From positions 47,562 to 111,561 of the forward strand of contig NZ_CANNES010000014.1 in assembly GCF_947503705.1 (NCBI RefSeq): a DNA stretch of 64,000 nucleotides, written 5' to 3'. Of the stretch, positions 16,746 through 30,535 are shown in pieces. A program made the translations under genes and the position numbers. Under the pieces are notes generated by a model that was given only the letters and a program-made list of their open reading frames with translations, was not told where the DNA came from and ran no database searches. This DNA comes from an uncultured Tateyamaria sp. (GTDB lineage: Bacteria > Pseudomonadota > Alphaproteobacteria > Rhodobacterales > Rhodobacteraceae). Each line of letters begins with the position of its first letter. Position 1 is the first letter of the stretch.

Positions 16746-17624
16746 CTATTTCGGGTGCGTCCTGTCCCACGTTTCGGCCACATGCCGGGCCATGTCGGCG
16801 CTGGTTTCGACCAGAAAGCTGCGCGGCTCTGACAGGTAGGAGGCGGTGAAAGACAGCGGCTTGGGCCGGAAACCGGGATCAAATTCAGTGATTTGCCCCG
16901 AGGCCAGGTATTCATTGGCCAGCGCGCGCGGATAGGGTCCGACGGCGATGCCTGCCGCAATCATCTTGAGGCTGGCCGAGAGCGAGGCGGAGGCATAGAC
17001 CCGCAGCTTGGGCCCGATCCGCCGCGACAGTTCCGACATCAGCTCGCGGTAGGGCCGGGTTTTGCTGGAATAGGAAATGACCGGGATTTTGCTGAGGTCC
17101 GTTAGGGGATTCGCGGTTGCCCGGTACCAATGCAGATCGAAGGAGGGCAGCACCACGTTTTCGACCGAAAATTCGGAAACGGGGCCCATGAGCAGAGCCA
17201 AATCAAGTTTGCGGTCCAGCAGGTCGGTGCGCAGGGTGAGCGAGATATCGACCGTCAGGTCGACGTTGACGCGGGGGTAGCGTTCGCTGAACGCCTTGAG
17301 GAAATCCGGCAGCCAGGCCTGGGCGATGGTTTCGGACGCCCCGACGCGAAACAGCCCTTCGGCCTCTGACGGGTTGGCGACGCGCTGTTTGATCTCTTCC
17401 TCCACGAACAGCATTTGTTCGGCATAGGACAGAAGCAGCGTGCCGTGTTTGGTCAGCACCAATTCCCCGGGCCCCCGTTCAAACAGCGGCACGCGCAATT
17501 CCTGTTCGAGGTTGGAGATGCGGGTGGAGACGGCGGGTTGCGACAGGTTCAACCGCTCGGCTGCCTTGCGGAACCCGCCCAGCCGGGCGACCCAGAGGAA
17601 GGTTTTGATCTGGTCGAATGTCAT
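16746..17624 (-). CDS. LysR-family transcriptional regulator
   Basis: DNA-binding activator/repressor, 292 residues. It has an N-terminal winged HTH (KTFLWVARLGGFRKAAERLNLSQ cut here at RKAAERLNLSQPAVS, residues about 19-33) and a C-terminal substrate-binding effector domain. It lies upstream of and co-oriented with the DUF1445-TRAP-pxp genes, 63 bp from DUF1445, so it is the likely controller of that block. An inverted repeat upstream of its start is a candidate operator. The ATG at 17624 gives the standard LysR N-terminus MTFDQIKTFL. Confidence 0.92.
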   Translation of the reverse strand: MTFDQIKTFLWVARLGGFRKAAERLNLSQPAVSTRISNLEQELRVPLFERGPGELVLTKHGTLLLSYAEQMLFVEEEIKQRVANPSEAEGLFRVGASETIAQAWLPDFLKAFSERYPRVNVDLTVDISLTLRTDLLDRKLDLALLMGPVSEFSVENVVLPSFDLHWYRATANPLTDLSKIPVISYSSKTRPYRELMSELSRRIGPKLRVYASASLSASLKMIAAGIAVGPYPRALANEYLASGQITEFDPGFRPKPLSFTASYLSEPRSFLVETSADMARHVAETWDRTHPK

Positions 17625-17639
17625 AGGGGTATTGATAGG

Positions 17640-17669
17640 ATTTATCGGCTGGGGCGCATACCGATAAAT
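17640..17669. promoter_or_regulatory. Candidate LysR operator
   Basis: Perfect 9-bp inverted repeat ATTTATCGG / CCGATAAAT with a 12-bp spacer, just upstream of the lysR start. It contains the T-N-A dyad form expected of LysR-type sites and may mediate autoregulation. Confidence 0.5.
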
Positions 17670-17671
17670 GC

Positions 17672-17705
17672 AAAACGCCGTCAAGGCGGACCCTGACGGC
17701 GTTTT
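17672..17705. terminator. Bidirectional intrinsic terminator after cytochrome c gene
   Basis: Twelve-bp perfect stem (AAAACGCCGTCA / TGACGGCGTTTT) around a 10-nt loop, with A and T tracts on both sides. It lies just downstream of the leftward cytochrome gene and marks the end of the photosynthesis superoperon. Confidence 0.85.
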
Positions 17706-17727
17706 TGATCTGTGCTGTGACCAGGGC

Positions 17728-18198
17728 TTAGTTGGTCGCGTCAGCCTCTGGCGCGGGGGCCAGCGAGGCGAAATAGGCATAGAGGTTCACGGCGTCTGCC
17801 TCTTTGCGGACCTTGTAGGTCATGTTACCCCGGCCGTTGTTGCCGGTGGTTTCACGCAGCCAGCCGGTGGGGTCCTGCACGTAGCCCACAAAATTGGCTT
17901 CGTCCCAGACGATACCTTGTTCGCCCGCAACGCCCATGATGTCGGAATACCGGAAGTCTTCGACAGCGCCTGCAAGACGGCCCACGACACCATAGAGGTT
18001 CGGGCCTTGCTGGCCGCGTTTGCCGGCCAGCGTTTCGCCCGCCTCGTTCACGACCACGTGGCAGGCCACGCATCCCCGGAACGCTTTTTCACCAGCGGCG
18101 GCGTCGCCTGTTGCTGTCAGGTCGACCGCGTGGCCATCTGCGAAAGCGGGCAGGGCAAAAGCAGCGGTGGCGGCGGCGAGTGCAATGGATCGGAACAT
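17728..18198 (-). CDS. cycA: Soluble cytochrome c of the photosynthesis cluster
   Basis: Periplasmic class I c-type cytochrome, probably the electron donor shuttling between the cytochrome bc1 complex and the reaction centre. The 156-residue precursor has a signal peptide (cleavage near ALPAFA-DG), the heme motif CVACH and a distal Met ligand candidate in GNMTYKV. GGAGA precedes the start. It is the last gene of the leftward superoperon, after hemA, a position seen in other Roseobacter PGCs. The symbol is by position and family; cytochrome c2 and c551 types are hard to tell apart here. Confidence 0.82.
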   Translation of the reverse strand: MFRSIALAAATAAFALPAFADGHAVDLTATGDAAAGEKAFRGCVACHVVVNEAGETLAGKRGQQGPNLYGVVGRLAGAVEDFRYSDIMGVAGEQGIVWDEANFVGYVQDPTGWLRETTGNNGRGNMTYKVRKEADAVNLYAYFASLAPAPEADATN

Positions 18199-18323
18199 GG
18201 GTGTCTCCTCAGTTTTTCTTTTGGCACATCGGTGTTGGGTGACAACGTAGATGGATCAGCGCCAAGTCAACAGTAACATTGCCTTGAAGCGCTGTGCAGG
18301 TGAAATTTTGTCTGCTTTCCCCG

Positions 18324-19538
18324 TCAGGCCACCGCGTGGCTGATGGCGCATTGCTTCCATAGATCCTTGAGTGCCAGCACCAGGTGTTCGATGTCGTCGA
18401 TGCTGTGCAGGGGCGAGGGTGTGAACCGCAACCGCTCGGTGCCTTTGGGCACGGTGGGGTAGTTGATCGGCTGCACATAGATCCCGTAGCGCTGCATCAG
18501 GTAGTCCGACAACATCCGGGTTTTCACCGGGTCCTTGATCATCACGGGGATGATGTGGCTGGGGTTTTCCAGATGCGGGATGCCTTCCTGGTCCAGACGC
18601 TTGCGCAGATAGGCGACTCGTTCGCGTTGCAGCGTCCGTTCGGCGTTGGACTGTTTGAGGTGGCTGATCGAGGCCTGTGCCGCCGCCGCCACGGCGGGTG
18701 GCAGGGCGGTTGTGAAGATGAAGCCGGAGGAGAAGGACCGGATGAAATCGCACATCGCCTCGGAGCCGGTGATATAGCCGCCGACAACGCCATAGGCTTT
18801 GCCAAGCGTTCCTTCGATCAGGGTGATCCGGTCGGCCAGTCCTTCTTGTTCGCTGATGCCGCCGCCGCGGGGGCCGTAGAGGCCAACGGCGTGTACTTCG
18901 TCGAGGTAGGTCATGGCACCGTGTTTCTCGGCCACTTCGACAATTTCCCGCATGGGGCAAATGTCGCCGTCCATGGAATAGACGCTCTCGAATGCGACGA
19001 TCTTGGGCGCGTTGGCGGGCAGGGCGGCCAGCTTGCGATCCAGATCTTCGGGGTCGTTGTGTTTCCAGATGACCTTTTTGGCGCGGCTGTGCCGGATGCC
19101 TTCGATCATGCTTGCGTGGTTCAGCTCGTCGCTGAGGATCACGGCGTCGGGCAGCCGCGCGCCCAGGGTGGAAAGCGCCGCCCAGTTGGAGACATAGCCG
19201 GAAGTAAAGAGCAGCGCGTCTTGCTTGCCATGCAGGTCGGCCAGCTCGGCCTCAAGCTGCTTGTGCGCGTGGTTGGTGCCCGAGATGTTGCGCGTGCCGC
19301 CCGCACCGGCGCCGCAGCTGTCGATCGTGTCCTTCATCGCTTGGGTCACGGCGGGGTGCTGGCCCATGCCCAGATAATCGTTCGAACACCAGACGGTCAC
19401 CTCGTCGGGGGCCTCGTCATCATGGCAACGGGCGCGGGGAAAGGCCCCGGATTGGCGTTCCAGCTCCGCGAATACGCGGTAGTTCCCCTCCTCCTTGAGC
19501 GTGTCGAGTTGGTTTTGGAACAAAACATCAAAGTCCAT
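18324..19538 (-). CDS. hemA: 5-aminolevulinate synthase
   Basis: PLP-dependent condensation of glycine and succinyl-CoA to 5-aminolevulinate, the first step of alphaproteobacterial tetrapyrrole synthesis. The 404-residue protein is canonical, with [12 protein letters not shown], the Gly-rich [12 protein letters not shown] and the PLP lysine in [11 protein letters not shown]. The start overlaps puhE by 11 bp, after a purine-rich AAGGGGGG site. Its place in the PGC ties precursor supply to pigment demand; another ALA synthase may exist elsewhere. Confidence 0.96.
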   Translation of the reverse strand: MDFDVLFQNQLDTLKEEGNYRVFAELERQSGAFPRARCHDDEAPDEVTVWCSNDYLGMGQHPAVTQAMKDTIDSCGAGAGGTRNISGTNHAHKQLEAELADLHGKQDALLFTSGYVSNWAALSTLGARLPDAVILSDELNHASMIEGIRHSRAKKVIWKHNDPEDLDRKLAALPANAPKIVAFESVYSMDGDICPMREIVEVAEKHGAMTYLDEVHAVGLYGPRGGGISEQEGLADRITLIEGTLGKAYGVVGGYITGSEAMCDFIRSFSSGFIFTTALPPAVAAAAQASISHLKQSNAERTLQRERVAYLRKRLDQEGIPHLENPSHIIPVMIKDPVKTRMLSDYLMQRYGIYVQPINYPTVPKGTERLRFTPSPLHSIDDIEHLVLALKDLWKQCAISHAVA

Positions 19539-20340
19539 GATGCCCCCCTTGGTTTGTCTGTTGTTCTGGTGTTGGTTTGGGCGTTGGCAGCATCCAGCGC
19601 CAAAGCCGTTCGTCGGGGATGGGAAGGACCATCACCCAATGTTCGAGGGCCGCAAGGGCCGTGAGGGCGGTGAGCAGGGCAAAGCCCGTGATCTCGCCCA
19701 TGGTTTGGGCCGCATAGAGCCGTTCGAGCCAGCAGGCTGTGGCAAAGGTCAATGCGGTGACCGAGACAGGAAAGAGCCAGTTCATCCGCGCGTTGCGGAA
19801 ATGGCTGGACAGGTGTGCAAGCACGTTTGGCAGGAATTCGACATGGGTGCGAGGCACGCCGAGAAAAAGGTTCAGCTTGGCCGATATGCGGGCGAAAAAG
19901 AGCACCGCGAAAGTCCACAATGCAAAGGCGTTGGGGGCGTGCCAGAGCAGGAGGCCGAGCGCGATGAGCGTCGCCGTCAGCAGCATCTCGTGATAGGCGA
20001 CGGTGCCCCAGGCGCGAATGAAGCGTTCCCATTCGGGGGTGTGATCGGGCAGGGGGCTTCGGTTGGGACCGGTGATGATGCCGGTGAGGAAGGCCAGTTC
20101 GATCCATCCCCAGAGCGACAGCGCCGACAGGAACGCCACATAAGTGCCCAGGATGTCGGTTTGGGTCATGGACCAGTGCGCGCCATAGGCACCGATGGCC
20201 AGGAGCGGCAAGCCGATGAGGGTGGTGTTTATCCGCGCACGCGGGCCCGCGCGGTCGGCATATTTCACGGCCATCAAGATTGTGCCGGTGGAGAACCACC
20301 AGATGAACAAAGCAATGAGGGCTGCGATCCAAGGGGTCAT
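19528..20340 (-). CDS. puhE: Photosynthetic complex assembly protein PuhE
   Basis: Membrane protein of the puh operon, 270 residues with about seven hydrophobic segments and the DUF3623 pattern (N-terminal [20 protein letters not shown], later [20 protein letters not shown]). In Rhodobacter, PuhE influences reaction centre and bacteriochlorophyll levels, but its mechanism is unknown. It lies between acsF and hemA as in relatives. The 148 bp to acsF hold four consecutive stem-loops. Confidence 0.9.
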   Translation of the reverse strand: MTPWIAALIALFIWWFSTGTILMAVKYADRAGPRARINTTLIGLPLLAIGAYGAHWSMTQTDILGTYVAFLSALSLWGWIELAFLTGIITGPNRSPLPDHTPEWERFIRAWGTVAYHEMLLTATLIALGLLLWHAPNAFALWTFAVLFFARISAKLNLFLGVPRTHVEFLPNVLAHLSSHFRNARMNWLFPVSVTALTFATACWLERLYAAQTMGEITGFALLTALTALAALEHWVMVLPIPDERLWRWMLPTPKPTPEQQTNQGGHHGL

Positions 20341-20355
20341 TTTTGACCCCCTGTG

Positions 20356-20470
20356 GCCGGAAACCGACGCGGTTTCCGGCTGTTTTCCGACGCGGAAAAC
20401 AGTTGCGCACCTGTCCGCGAGTGCGCTGGAAAACGCGCCGTTTTCCTGCCTTTTTCCGTGTCGGAAAAAG
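20356..20470. repeat. Array of four stem-loops between acsF and puhE
   Basis: Four perfect hairpins in 115 bp, all with 5-nt loops. They lie at 20356-20380 (10-bp stem, GCCGGAAACC), 20381-20401 (8-bp, TGTTTTCC), 20428-20446 (7-bp, GGAAAAC) and 20450-20470 (8-bp, CTTTTTCC). The arms are variants of one GGAAA/TTTCC unit and two loops are identical (gacgc), suggesting duplication of one element. They could act as an mRNA processing or attenuation site. Confidence 0.8.
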
Positions 20471-20488
20471 CGTATTTGGCGGCTTGGC

Positions 20489-21595
20489 TCAATAGACAGG
20501 TTCCAGTCGGACGGAGGCTGGCGTGCTGTGCTTTTTCGCGGGGATCGCGATCAGCGAAATGAATGCCGACACGGCCCGGATCTGCGCGCCCAGCTTCTTC
20601 AGCCCTTTGGCTTCGGCCATATCGGCATTGGCCTTTTGCATCCGTTCCAACCCGCGCTGCCAGCGGGGGTGGTCGATGTCCAGCGTGATCGGGAAGATCT
20701 GTTCCGAGAGCTTGGAGGTCTTGGTGAACACCTCGTGGGCATACCAGTCGGGATCGACGCCAAGGGCCTTGTGGAAGGCTGGCCGTTGGTGGTCGCGCAC
20801 ATACATCGTGGAATAGACCGCCGTGAGGAAAAACTTGATCCAATAGACGTTCATGCCTTTGGTCAGCTTCGGGTCCGTCTTCATCAGCAGAGCAAAGGCC
20901 TCACCGTGGCTGAACTCGTCATTGCACCATTCCTCAAACCATTTGAAGATCGGGTGAAAGCGGTGTTCCGGGTGCGCCTCAAGATGGCGGAAGATCGTGA
21001 TGTAGCGTGCGTAGCCGATCTTTTCCGACAGATAGGTGGCGTAGTAGATGAACTTGGGCCGGAAATACGTGTATTTCTTTTTCTGCGTCAGGAACCCGAG
21101 GTTCACGCGCAGACCCGCTTCGCGCAGCGCGTCATTGATGAAACCCGCGTGGCGTGCCTCGTCCCGCGCCATCAGCTGAAACAGTTGCGTGATGTCGGGG
21201 TTGTTACCGCGCCGCTTCATTTCCTTGTAGAGGACACAGCCCGAAAACTCGGCGGTGCAGGAGCTGATCAGGAAATCGATAAATTCCTTTTTCAGCTCGG
21301 GCTCCATCCCGTCCCAATCCACTTTGTCCCAATTCTCGTTTTTCTTGAAATGGCCGCGATTTGGGTCGGCTTCCATCTGCGCGATCAGGTTATCCCAATC
21401 AGCGCGCACCGGGGTGACGTCGATGCTGTCCAATTCGTCGAAATCGGTGGTGTAGAAGCGCGGCGTGAGCAGCGTGTTCTGCATCGCCGTCTCGGTGGCC
21501 ATTTCGCTGGTATATTGCTGGTCCTGGGCTTCGGCGATGGCGAGGCCCTCTTCGACCGTGGTGGCGTCGGCGGTATGTTTGAGTGGAGCGTTCAT
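20489..21595 (-). CDS. acsF: Aerobic Mg-protoporphyrin IX monomethyl ester cyclase AcsF
   Basis: Oxygen-dependent di-iron cyclase forming the isocyclic ring of bacteriochlorophyll. The 368-residue product from the ATG at 21595 has the diiron ligands in the blocks CTAEFSGCVLYKE, MARDEARHAGF and CNDEFSHGEAFAL. The start overlaps the stop of the small upstream gene (ATGA). AcsF marks an aerobic phototroph; I see no anaerobic BchE cyclase in the window. A longer frame to 21628 is upstream read-through. Confidence 0.96.
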   Translation of the reverse strand: MNAPLKHTADATTVEEGLAIAEAQDQQYTSEMATETAMQNTLLTPRFYTTDFDELDSIDVTPVRADWDNLIAQMEADPNRGHFKKNENWDKVDWDGMEPELKKEFIDFLISSCTAEFSGCVLYKEMKRRGNNPDITQLFQLMARDEARHAGFINDALREAGLRVNLGFLTQKKKYTYFRPKFIYYATYLSEKIGYARYITIFRHLEAHPEHRFHPIFKWFEEWCNDEFSHGEAFALLMKTDPKLTKGMNVYWIKFFLTAVYSTMYVRDHQRPAFHKALGVDPDWYAHEVFTKTSKLSEQIFPITLDIDHPRWQRGLERMQKANADMAEAKGLKKLGAQIRAVSAFISLIAIPAKKHSTPASVRLEPVY

Positions 21596-21888
21596 AGTGT
21601 CACCTCTTCCGAGAAGGAAAATTCGCACAGTTCCATGACCTCGAAGTCGCCGGTCAGGCGGGTCCAGAGCCGTTCAACGGCGGAGGCACGGTAGATGATC
21701 GCCTCGCGATCCTCGGTCACGATCTCGCCGAAGGGGGCCATGATCTCGGGGCCTTGGACTTGCACTTCATCGCCGGGATAGATCACGGCACCGTTGTTGA
21801 GGCGCACATGCGCGTGAAGGCTTTCGAACTTGTGGCTGATCTCGACGGTACAGGGGGCCCGTTCGATCTCCTTTGTCAGTAGTCCCAT
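21592..21888 (-). CDS. Conserved small PGC protein between puhC and acsF
   Basis: A 98-residue soluble protein of unknown function. A strong GGAGGA site 7 nt upstream sets the start at 21888. The sequence has beta-rich features (VRLNNGAVIYPGDEVQVQGP) and no signal peptide or membrane segment. A gene of this size occupies the same place in several purple-bacterial PGCs. Overlap with acsF by ATGA suggests a tightly coupled role, perhaps with the cyclase; this is inference. Confidence 0.78.
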   Translation of the reverse strand: MGLLTKEIERAPCTVEISHKFESLHAHVRLNNGAVIYPGDEVQVQGPEIMAPFGEIVTEDREAIIYRASAVERLWTRLTGDFEVMELCEFSFSEEVTL

Positions 21889-21906
21889 GGTGGCTTCCTC
21901 CAATGG

Positions 21907-22377
21907 TTAGGGTGTGCTCAGCAACCTGGCGAAGGTGCGGAGATTTGTGGCGCCAAAGCCCATAAGCTCGGCGGACCAGTTGGTTTCGGGGTCATAAAGC
22001 GAGAGGCGGTTGCCCTCGCGCAGTCGCAGGATGACGGGGGCGGTCAGATCGGCACCCAGCTTGTTGCGTTCGCGGATAATCACGCGGTCGATGCCCGCGA
22101 CAAAGCCGCCGCTTTCCGTGTCAAAGTCAGCCAGAAGCGCGCCGTTGCCGCCCAGCACGCGGGCCGCGCCAGAGGCTTCGCCCGAGATAAAGATCGTGCG
22201 TTCGGTCAGGATCTTGCCGTCGGCCGGTGCGCTTTCCAGCGGCCGGTCGGTGACCGAGGCGATGGTGACCAGCGCAAGGATCGCAAGGATCAGCGCCATG
22301 ACGGCGCGCACCAGGATGCGCGGCACCAGCTCGTCTTCCTTGGCGTGGATGCGGGCGGGGGAGGAGGTGTCAGACAT
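21907..22377 (-). CDS. puhC: Photosynthetic complex assembly protein PuhC
   Basis: Membrane-anchored assembly factor needed for normal RC-LH1 organisation in Rhodobacter. The 156-residue protein has one N-terminal transmembrane helix (about residues 23-43, RAVMALILAILALVTIASV) and a periplasmic domain with the family signature ISGEASGAARVL and RLSLYDPETNWSAELMGFG. It follows puhB by 5 bp, in the canonical puhABC order. Confidence 0.92.
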   Translation of the reverse strand: MSDTSSPARIHAKEDELVPRILVRAVMALILAILALVTIASVTDRPLESAPADGKILTERTIFISGEASGAARVLGGNGALLADFDTESGGFVAGIDRVIIRERNKLGADLTAPVILRLREGNRLSLYDPETNWSAELMGFGATNLRTFARLLSTP

Positions 22378-22382
22378 GGTCC

Positions 22383-23018
22383 TTACTCCGCCGCGACTGC
22401 GTTGAAATCAGGCGTATCTCGCTTGACCTGGGGCATGTTCACCCGTGCCTCTGCCGCGCGGGCGAGGATTTGGGCCACGTGAGCCGCATCGGGGATGCAG
22501 CGCAGCGCCGGTTGCGAGGGGCTGAACGTCCAGGGCCGTGCATGGGGCCAGAGCACCAGATGGCTGAGCCGGGTTTCACCCATTGTCTCAAGCGCGATGG
22601 TGCCGGTGCCGTCCTTGCGCAGGCTGAGGGCCGCATTGCCCACCTCGCGGTAGGGCAAGTTCAGCGTCAGCGTCAGGGCCGCCCCGATCCGCATCACAAT
22701 ACGCGCCGAGGTAATGGTGTAGACGGTGTTGGCCGCCTGAATTTTCGCCACTGCAATCAGCAGCACGCAGACCACGATGGCCAGCATCAGGAAAGGCACC
22801 GTGGCACCGATGGCCTGGCCCAGAGGCAGCACATCGACGACAGTGACAAAGCGCCAACCCATGAGCAGCACGAAATACCCGATCACCCAGTTCAGGTTCA
22901 GTGCCTCGCGGGCCAGAGCCATTGTGGACGGCTTGCCCCGCCACAGGATCTCTTCGCCTTCGGGGGGCTGTTCAGGCAGCCCTTCGATCGGCTCAATCTC
23001 AAAATCATCATGGGACAT
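22383..23018 (-). CDS. puhB: Reaction-centre assembly protein PuhB
   Basis: Integral membrane factor that assists reaction centre assembly. The 211-residue product starts with MSHDDFEIEPIEGLPEQPPEGE, shows a PH-like GEEILWRGKPS opening, two to three membrane helices (about residues 45-95), and a bacterial-PH-type domain (YTITSARIVMRIGAALTL). The ATG at 23018 is preferred over upstream in-frame codons that reach into the puhA-puhB hairpin region. Confidence 0.9.
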   Translation of the reverse strand: MSHDDFEIEPIEGLPEQPPEGEEILWRGKPSTMALAREALNLNWVIGYFVLLMGWRFVTVVDVLPLGQAIGATVPFLMLAIVVCVLLIAVAKIQAANTVYTITSARIVMRIGAALTLTLNLPYREVGNAALSLRKDGTGTIALETMGETRLSHLVLWPHARPWTFSPSQPALRCIPDAAHVAQILARAAEARVNMPQVKRDTPDFNAVAAE

Positions 23019-23051
23019 GGCGCACATTCCCCTTTTCGGTTTTGCTGTCAT

Positions 23052-23075
23052 GCCCCGCGACCTGCGCCGCGGGGC
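23052..23075. other. Stem-loop in the puhA-puhB gap
   Basis: Perfect 8-bp GC stem GCCCCGCG / CGCGGGGC with an 8-nt loop, 10 bp beyond the puhA stop. No U tract follows on either strand, so it more likely stabilises puhA mRNA or partly attenuates read-through than terminates. Confidence 0.6.
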
Positions 23076-23084
23076 GGTGATGGC

Positions 23085-23855
23085 TTAGATCTGTGGGTCT
23101 TGGCGTGCGGTGTCGGCGTACATGGTGCCGCCGCCGTAGTAGCCACAGATTTTATCCTCTTCGAGCAGTGTCACCTGGGTCGCGCTGGCCAGCGACGGGA
23201 TGGTGGCGAAATGCTTGCCGTAGAGGCTCTTGATCTTGACCTGATCGCGCCAGATGCGAGCCAGCGTCAGGGGGACAAGGCGGTTGCCGGTGCCCCATTT
23301 GGGATCGAGCGTAAATTCGAGATAGCGGACCAGCTGCTCGGGTTCGTCGATCCACATGTCGACCACACGGCCCACGACCTCGCCATCGGCGGACATCACG
23401 GGCAGGCCACGTGGATCGGTGCCAGCGGCATGTCTGAACGCCTCATTGCCCGACATCGGGATGATCTTGGGATGGCCGTGGCCGTCAAGTTCGGGCACAT
23501 CGCGGCGCGGTGCCCAGGACGCAGGCCCCACCCCGTCGATCATCGGGTCACCTGTGGGTTCCAGTGGATAGCCGTTGCCGGGCCCCACCCGTTTCAGCGC
23601 AATATCCGCCCGTTCAGGGGCCTGGCCCGATGGCACGGTCACTTCGCCCCGCCCATGAGGCAGTTTGAACGTCTTGTCCTCGGGCACGGGCCACATGCTG
23701 GGGTTGGATGATCGGTTGCCCTCGTCATCCTCCAGCGGATAGCCCTCGCGCATGTTTTCGCGCTGGATGTAGATGATCAGCGCGGCAAAGAAGATGTAGA
23801 AAAGCCAGAGCGACAGCGACGCAAGGTCGAATTCGCCAAAGAATGTTCCAGTCAT
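23085..23855 (-). CDS. puhA: Photosynthetic reaction centre H subunit
   Basis: Single-span subunit that caps the cytoplasmic face of the L-M core and lines the proton path to QB. The 256-residue protein has the N-terminal anchor (about residues 11-32, SLSLWLFYIFFAALIIYIQR) and the PRC-barrel domain with GLPVMSADGEVVGRVVDMW. A strong AAGGAAA site precedes the ATG. Gene length and position are canonical. Confidence 0.97.
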   Translation of the reverse strand: MTGTFFGEFDLASLSLWLFYIFFAALIIYIQRENMREGYPLEDDEGNRSSNPSMWPVPEDKTFKLPHGRGEVTVPSGQAPERADIALKRVGPGNGYPLEPTGDPMIDGVGPASWAPRRDVPELDGHGHPKIIPMSGNEAFRHAAGTDPRGLPVMSADGEVVGRVVDMWIDEPEQLVRYLEFTLDPKWGTGNRLVPLTLARIWRDQVKIKSLYGKHFATIPSLASATQVTLLEEDKICGYYGGGTMYADTARQDPQI

Positions 23856-23879
23856 GTCAGTTTCCTTTCCTGGACAAGG

Positions 23880-25304
23880 TCATGTGGGGAAGTCCGCGAG
23901 GCCCAGAGGCTGCGGCTTCTCCGCTTGGGTGAGGGGACCCGAAGTGCGCACGAGCGGTCCCAGGATGACGAGAGTGACAAAGAGCAAGCCAATCTCTGCA
24001 TGGTAAACGAAGGAGTAGCCGGTGGCCGGCGTGTTGAGCGCCTCGCCCCAGGCGCCGGATTGGGCGATGGCCCCGATCCAGTCCCTGAGCGTGCCGCCCA
24101 TCGCGATGGCAAGGCCCGCAGCGGTCGCCTGTGCGGCCCCCCAGGCGCCGAGCGCCAGACCCCGGCCCGCGTTGCCGCGTGCGGGCATCGTCATGGCGGC
24201 CGTCAGCGTAGAGACGGCGAACAGCCCGCTGCCGAACCCGATCAGGGTGGCCCCGGCGTAGAAAAGGATGTTGGCCTGCATGGGTGCGGCAAAGATCACC
24301 AGGCTGAAGGCCCAGATGCCTGCAAGGATGCCCATGCCTGCGAGCCGGTAAGCGTTCGAGCCTTTTGAGAGCCGTTGCCCGGCCCAGGCAAAGCCAATGA
24401 GCGCGCCTGCGGCCCAAAGTGCCGTCAGCAGCGTCGTGGCCGAGACCGACAGCCCCAGGATTTCGCCGCCGTAGGGTTCCAGCAGCACGTCCTGCATGTT
24501 GAAGGCGATGGTGCCCACAAAGACGCAGGCCAAGAGCCGTCCGGCCTGCCCGCCGCTGGCGTAATCGTTCCAGGCATCGCGGAACAGCGGGCGGGGTGTT
24601 TCACGCTCTGCCTTGGTGCTGGGGCGCACGGCCTCTTGCTTCCAAAGCGCGATAAGGTTGAGGATGACGCCTGCAACGGCGGCCCCCTGTACCACGCGGA
24701 TCAGGCGCAAGTCACTGTAATTACTGAGAAGTCCACCGATGATGAGGGCCGAAATACCCATGCCCACAAGGAACATGACATACAGCAGCGCGACAACCCG
24801 GGGCCGGGTTTCGTCGGTCGCCCGGTCACTGGCCAGCGCCAGACCGGCGGTTTGCGTCATGTGCAGACCAAGGCCGGTCATGAGGAAGGCAAGGGCAGCC
24901 AGCACCTCGCCGGCAAAGGGAATTTCGTGGTAAACGTCGCCGCCCAGCACCAGCAGGGCAAAGGGCATGATCGCCAGCCCGCCAAACTGCCAGAGCGAGC
25001 CAAACCAGATATAGGGCACCCGTTTCCAGCCAATGGCGGATTTGTGAGTGTCGGAGCGGAAGCCCAAAAGCGCGCGGAAGGGCGCAATCAGCACCGGCAG
25101 CGCGATCATGAAGGCCACGATGCTGGCGGCGAGGCTCAGCTCCACGATCATCACCCGGTTCAGCGTGCCCAAAAGCATCACCGAGGCCATGCCCACCGAC
25201 ACCTGGAACAGCGACAGGCGCAGCAATTCCCCCAATGGCAGACCGTCAGAGGCCGCATCGGCAAAGGGCAGAACCCGTGTGGTGAACTGGCGCAACTGGC
25301 TCAT
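23880..25304 (-). CDS. lhaA: LhaA, light-harvesting 1 assembly protein (PucC/BCD-family MFS)
   Basis: Twelve-helix membrane protein of the PucC/LhaA branch of the major facilitator superfamily, needed for LH1 assembly and possibly bacteriochlorophyll delivery. The 474-residue product has the family blocks GTLNRVMIVEL, ALLGFRSDTHKSAIGWKRVPYIW and NMQDVLLEPYGGEILGLS. The ATG at 25304 overlaps the bchM stop. A second PucC-like gene lies between bchG and bchP. Confidence 0.93.
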   Translation of the reverse strand: MSQLRQFTTRVLPFADAASDGLPLGELLRLSLFQVSVGMASVMLLGTLNRVMIVELSLAASIVAFMIALPVLIAPFRALLGFRSDTHKSAIGWKRVPYIWFGSLWQFGGLAIMPFALLVLGGDVYHEIPFAGEVLAALAFLMTGLGLHMTQTAGLALASDRATDETRPRVVALLYVMFLVGMGISALIIGGLLSNYSDLRLIRVVQGAAVAGVILNLIALWKQEAVRPSTKAERETPRPLFRDAWNDYASGGQAGRLLACVFVGTIAFNMQDVLLEPYGGEILGLSVSATTLLTALWAAGALIGFAWAGQRLSKGSNAYRLAGMGILAGIWAFSLVIFAAPMQANILFYAGATLIGFGSGLFAVSTLTAAMTMPARGNAGRGLALGAWGAAQATAAGLAIAMGGTLRDWIGAIAQSGAWGEALNTPATGYSFVYHAEIGLLFVTLVILGPLVRTSGPLTQAEKPQPLGLADFPT

Positions 25305-25980
25305 GGGCGCAGCTCCATCGCTTCGGAAATGTAGAAACCCGATGTGATCCGGTCGACAGGGCGCAACATGCGGCGCACGCCCTGGGCCTTGGCGGCCTGG
25401 GCCAGTTTGGAATGCGCGTGCGGGATCATGACGGGCGAGCGGTCGGAGCGGGGGAAGGCCTTGCCTGCATACCACATCGCCATCAGCGCGGGCGTGCGCG
25501 GGGCGACAGTAAAGATGATCGGGCCGTTCACGCGTTTTTCCAGCGCGGCCAGATGCATCCCGATGTCATCGGCCGTGTAATAGATCAGGCTGTCCATGGC
25601 GATCATGGCGTCAAATTTGCCCAGCTTGGGGTCGAACATGTCGCCTGCATGGAACGTTACCTGACGGCGCAGCCCCTCGGGCAGGCGCAGCTGGGCGATG
25701 TCGATCAGCTGGGGCGAGATATCGACGGCTACGACTTGCGCGCCCCGCTCAGCCATTTCGATCGTGGCGGGGCCCGCGCCACATCCGGCATCAAGGATCC
25801 GCGCGCCGCGCAGGTCATCGGGCAGGCGGCTGAGCATCAGTTTGCGCATCCGGTCCCGCCCGGCCCGTACCGTTTCGCGAATACGCGACACGGGCGCGTC
25901 CGAGGTCAGACGCTCCCATGTCTTGGTCGCGGTGCGGTCGAAATAGGTTTCGACCCGGGCACGGGTTTGGTCGTAGGGCA

Positions 25981-25981
<1 letters not shown>
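25301..25981 (-). CDS. bchM: Mg-protoporphyrin IX methyltransferase
   Basis: SAM-dependent O-methyltransferase that esterifies the propionate of Mg-protoporphyrin IX before AcsF acts. The 226-residue protein has SAM motif I ILDAGCGAGPATIEMA, an acidic VVAVDISPQL and the BchM-typical C-terminal half. The ATG at 25981 overlaps the bchL stop (TGATG). BchM feeds AcsF, encoded in the same transcript. Confidence 0.95.

Positions 25982-30524
<4,543 letters not shown>

Positions 30525-30535
<11 letters not shown>

Noticed and set aside
23265..23275. GGGGACAAG in puhA as a palindrome half-site
   Set aside because: No opposite half is present, so it is a chance match in GC-rich coding DNA.
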